Shown here: positions 5,131 to 5,507 of the stretch, piece by piece
Layout: each line of letters opens with the position of its first letter
Position numbering within the stretch: the first letter of the stretch is position 1
Assembly (NCBI RefSeq): GCF_937997405.1
Contig: NZ_CALKTL010000194.1
Coordinates: forward strand, 1 to 5,507
Source: an uncultured Campylobacter sp.
GTDB lineage: Bacteria > Campylobacterota > Campylobacteria > Campylobacterales > Campylobacteraceae
Reading direction: 5' to 3'
DNA length: 5,507 nt
The notes under the pieces: model-generated
Seen by the model: only the letters and a program-made list of their open reading frames with translations
Told to the model about the DNA's origin: nothing
Database searches by the model: none
Made by a program: the position numbers and the translations under genes

Positions 5131-5143
5131 CGCGCGCCCCTTT
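5127..5143. repeat. Junction direct repeat, right copy
   Basis: TCATCGCGCGCCCCTTT is the right-hand partner of 4537-4553. It covers the last codons (RGAR) and stop of the YbhS-like permease together with the start of the low-complexity ORF. An overlapping 15-base segment at 5120-5134 is repeated exactly at 4991-5005, so parts of this initiation region occur three times. Confidence 0.8.
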
Positions 5144-5507
5144 TTACGCTAAGCACGCACAAGCTGAAAAACAAAACCGCTCCGAGCGCCTGAATGGCAA
5201 GGTTTACCCATAGCGTCGCGCTCTGTCCGCCCGATAGGAAGCAGATGCGAAAAGACTCGACCGCGTATGTGGGCGGCAGCAGGTGCCCGATGAAGTTGAC
5301 CGCCGCGGGCAGTCCGCGCAGATCGAATATCATGCCGCTAAGCAACGTCACGGGTAGATAGCCGATGACGATGGCGTATTCCTGCGCTAGGAATTGATTT
5401 TTGCAGATCGCCGAGATCAGCATGCCTAGGCAGGTCATCTCCAGCACGAAGACGCACAGCGTCGCCAGCAGCATCGCTACGCTGCCGCGAATCGGGATAC
5501 CCAAAAG
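5127..5507 (-). CDS. ABC-2 type exporter permease, YbhS-like, C-terminal part (cut by window edge)
   Basis: Only the last 126-127 codons are in the window; the frame stays open to base 5507, so the true start lies to the right. The visible part begins LLGIPIRGS and has membrane segments at about residues 10-34, 42-60 and 99-119 of the fragment. The sequence GMLISAICKNQFLAQE is the conserved re-entrant region, and LLSGMIFDLRGLP followed by LLPPTYAVESFR is typical of the ABC-2 C-terminal half. This resembles YbhS, the usual partner of a YbhR-type subunit, and fits the permease encoded next in the operon. The two would form a heterodimer driven by an ATPase expected farther upstream. The stop codon overlaps the next start as ATGA. 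Family call is strong; the substrate is unknown. Confidence 0.9.
   Translation of the reverse strand, partial: LLGIPIRGSVAMLLATLCVFVLEMTCLGMLISAICKNQFLAQEYAIVIGYLPVTLLSGMIFDLRGLPAAVNFIGHLLPPTYAVESFRICFLSGGQSATLWVNLAIQALGAVLFFSLCVLSVKRGAR

Noticed and set aside
4537..5143. Insertion sequence or transposon between the permease genes
   Set aside because: The flanking direct repeats are present, but there are no terminal inverted repeats and no transposase-like coding. A 17-bp repeat that exactly spans the ribosome site and stop/start fits junction duplication better.
5127..5504. Complete small protein starting at the TTG at 5502-5504
   Set aside because: The frame stays open to the window edge, and the content is plainly the C-terminal part of an ABC-2 permease, so the start lies outside the window.

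Overview
The window looks like chromosomal DNA from an epsilonproteobacterium, most likely a Campylobacter of the oral or anaerobic type. This is inferred from base composition: moderate G+C coding DNA, non-coding DNA full of AAATTT/AAAATTTT words, and short AAAAGG-type ribosome-binding sites close to the starts. No marker gene here fixes the species.

Left half (1-3187, plus strand): three tandem paralogous genes for six-pass membrane proteins of about 200-230 residues (47-640, 749-1447, 1563-2225), then a fourth, more distant relative with a hydrophilic repeat tail (2369-3187). I do not recognise the family. The first three share near-identical 5' ends, identical cytoplasmic-side motifs and a conserved stretch of spacer, while the loops predicted to lie outside the membrane differ strongly. 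The spacer at the window's left edge resembles the one before the third gene, so the array probably continues upstream. Between genes three and four there is a compact sequence that can fold into a three-way junction (2290-2341).

Middle (3188-3448): a gene-free convergent junction made largely of degenerate AAATTCC/AAAATTT repeats.

Right half (3449-5507, minus strand): the end of an ABC-2 exporter operon of the YbhS/YbhR type. The 3' part of a YbhS-like permease (5127-5507, cut by the window edge) is followed by a 197-codon low-complexity ORF (4537-5130) and then a complete YbhR-like permease (3449-4540). Both junctions are 4-base ATGA overlaps. The low-complexity ORF is the oddest object here. 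It is flanked by a 17-bp direct repeat (16/17 identical) that carries the ribosome-binding site, stop and start of the permease junction. Its interior is built from repeats that encode EILKF. It looks like an expansion inserted exactly at a translational-coupling site without breaking the operon's reading logic. The ATPase and membrane-fusion genes expected for this exporter would lie to the right of the window.
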